Of a stretch of DNA of 7,340 nt, positions 6,374 through 7,340 are shown piece after piece. A program made the position numbers and the translations under genes. A model generated the notes under the pieces. The model saw nothing but the letters and a program-made list of their open reading frames with translations, was not told where the DNA came from and made no database searches. Source of the stretch: Clostridia bacterium (lineage in GTDB: Bacteria; Bacillota; DSM-16504; Desulfitibacterales; Desulfitibacteraceae). The DNA is taken from positions 1-7,340 of the forward strand of contig JAGXSK010000377.1 in the NCBI GenBank assembly GCA_018333845.1, written 5' to 3'. Each line of letters opens with the position of its first letter. Positions within the stretch are counted from its first letter, which is position 1.

Positions 6374-7340
6374 AGTCTTTCACCATTCCAATGGCCTCCA
6401 CATCTAATTCGGGAACCAGCTCATTTAAAGATAAAACCACTAGCCCCGGCATAAATCTTTCTGTTAATCTACGCAAAGCCATTCTTATTCTTGAAGAACA
6501 TAGTACTACTGGTTGAAGTCCTAACAGGCTAAAGTCCTGAGCATACTTTTCAAGTTGTTGATATACGTGTTCTGTAACCTCTAGAGGAAGGGCTGGATAT
6601 ACTCCATCAGAAGTCTGTTGAATTGACTTTTTCACCCGTTCCTCCAAGGCTAGCTCTACTGTTACCACTATGAGCTTACCACCTGGAGCATAGGTTTTGC
6701 TAATTGTTCTTGCTAATACAGCCCTTATGGATTCGGTAAGGTAGTCTAGGTCCTTACTTATTGCACTTCTATTAGCTAATGTTTCAAAAATTGTAACCAG
6801 ATCTCTGATGGGAATTCGTTCTGCTAGCAGATTCTGTAGAACTTTTTGCACCTCTCCCAGGCTTAATGCATCAGGAACTAGTCCTTCTACAGCTGCTGGA
6901 TTGGTCTCCTGGACCAACTCTAAAAGCTCTTTTACTTCTTGTCTGCCTAAAAGCTCATGGGCATGGGATTTGATAAATTCAGTTAAATGGGTAATAAGTA
7001 CAGTGGCTGAATCTACAACAGTAAATCCTTGCATTTCTAACTGTTCTTTAACTTCCTCATTGACCCACCACGCAGACAGTCCAAAGGTTGGCTCGGTAGT
7101 GGCTATGCCATTGATCTCCATGGTTTCATTTCCTGAACTCATTGCCAGATAGTACCCAGGAAGTATTTGACCACTAGCAATTTCATTGCCTCTAATTTTA
7201 AACCTATAGCTGTTTGCTTCCAACTGAAGATTATCCCTGATTCTAATGGGCTTTACATATATCCCCAATTCCCTTGCACATTGTCTCCTTACAGCAGAAA
7301 GCCTGTCTAATAAATCACCCTGCTGGCCTTCATCAGTAAG
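6363..7340 (-). CDS. flhA: FlhA, flagellar type III export gate protein (C-terminal part; 5' end beyond window)
   Basis: This is the C-terminal 325 residues of FlhA, the nine-subunit inner-membrane export gate of the flagellar type III secretion system. The visible part is the cytoplasmic domain, which docks chaperone-substrate complexes and helps switch export from rod/hook to filament subunits. Family hallmarks are the stretch LLDRLSAVRRQCARELG near the window edge, followed by IRIRDNLQL, EPTFGLSAWW, LGRQEVKELLELV, LVPDALSLGEVQKVLQNLL and IPIRDLVTIFE. The frame stays open to the window edge, so the TTG at 7268 is internal and not the start. The membrane half, roughly the first 350 residues of a usual protein of about 680-700, lies outside. 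Its stop codon overlaps the start of flhF by 11 bases, consistent with translational coupling. Identity is very secure. Confidence 0.97.
   Translation of the reverse strand, partial: LTDEGQQGDLLDRLSAVRRQCARELGIYVKPIRIRDNLQLEANSYRFKIRGNEIASGQILPGYYLAMSSGNETMEINGIATTEPTFGLSAWWVNEEVKEQLEMQGFTVVDSATVLITHLTEFIKSHAHELLGRQEVKELLELVQETNPAAVEGLVPDALSLGEVQKVLQNLLAERIPIRDLVTIFETLANRSAISKDLDYLTESIRAVLARTISKTYAPGGKLIVVTVELALEERVKKSIQQTSDGVYPALPLEVTEHVYQQLEKYAQDFSLLGLQPVVLCSSRIRMALRRLTERFMPGLVVLSLNELVPELDVEAIGMVKDYEN

Noticed and set aside
7266..7268. TTG as start of a 301-residue FlhA-like protein
   Set aside because: The frame is open and encodes conserved FlhA sequence right up to the window edge, so the codon is internal.

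Overview
The window is a dense block of flagellar and chemotaxis genes, all read from the minus strand, so transcription runs from high to low coordinates. Gene order, protein families and the AT-rich base composition point to a motile Gram-positive bacterium of the Clostridia type (Peptococcaceae or a relative is my guess). The species cannot be named from sequence alone. The layout resembles the distal part of the Bacillus subtilis fla/che operon (flhA-flhF-flhG ... sigD-swrB). A PilZ gene sits where Bacillus has cheB-cheA-cheW, and cheD, cheR and cheC lie at the distal end, after a rod/hook gene.

In transcription order: flhA (3' part, export gate), flhF (SRP-type GTPase), flhG (MinD-like ATPase), a YcgR-type PilZ protein, the flagellar sigma factor (fliA/sigD), a SwrB-like membrane/coiled-coil protein, an unusual 73-residue single-pass membrane protein, a FlgF/FlgG-family rod/hook protein, cheD, cheR, and the 5' part of cheC. 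The longest gap between genes is 30 bases and many neighbours overlap. I see no internal terminator or convincing promoter, so this looks like one polycistronic unit whose two ends lie outside the window.

The genes fall into three jobs: building and placing flagella (FlhA, FlhF, FlhG, the FlgF/G-like protein), controlling late gene expression and motor output (sigma factor, PilZ protein, SwrB-like protein), and sensory adaptation (CheD deamidase, CheR methyltransferase, CheC CheY-P phosphatase).

The most unusual feature is at the start codons. The small membrane protein and the FlgF/G-like gene both appear to start at ATT, and cheC appears to start at CTG. Each has a well-placed Shine-Dalgarno sequence and no better alternative. 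A standard gene caller would miss the small gene and clip 12 conserved residues from the rod/hook protein. I found no sign of a wholly new system, mobile element, CRISPR array or RNA gene.
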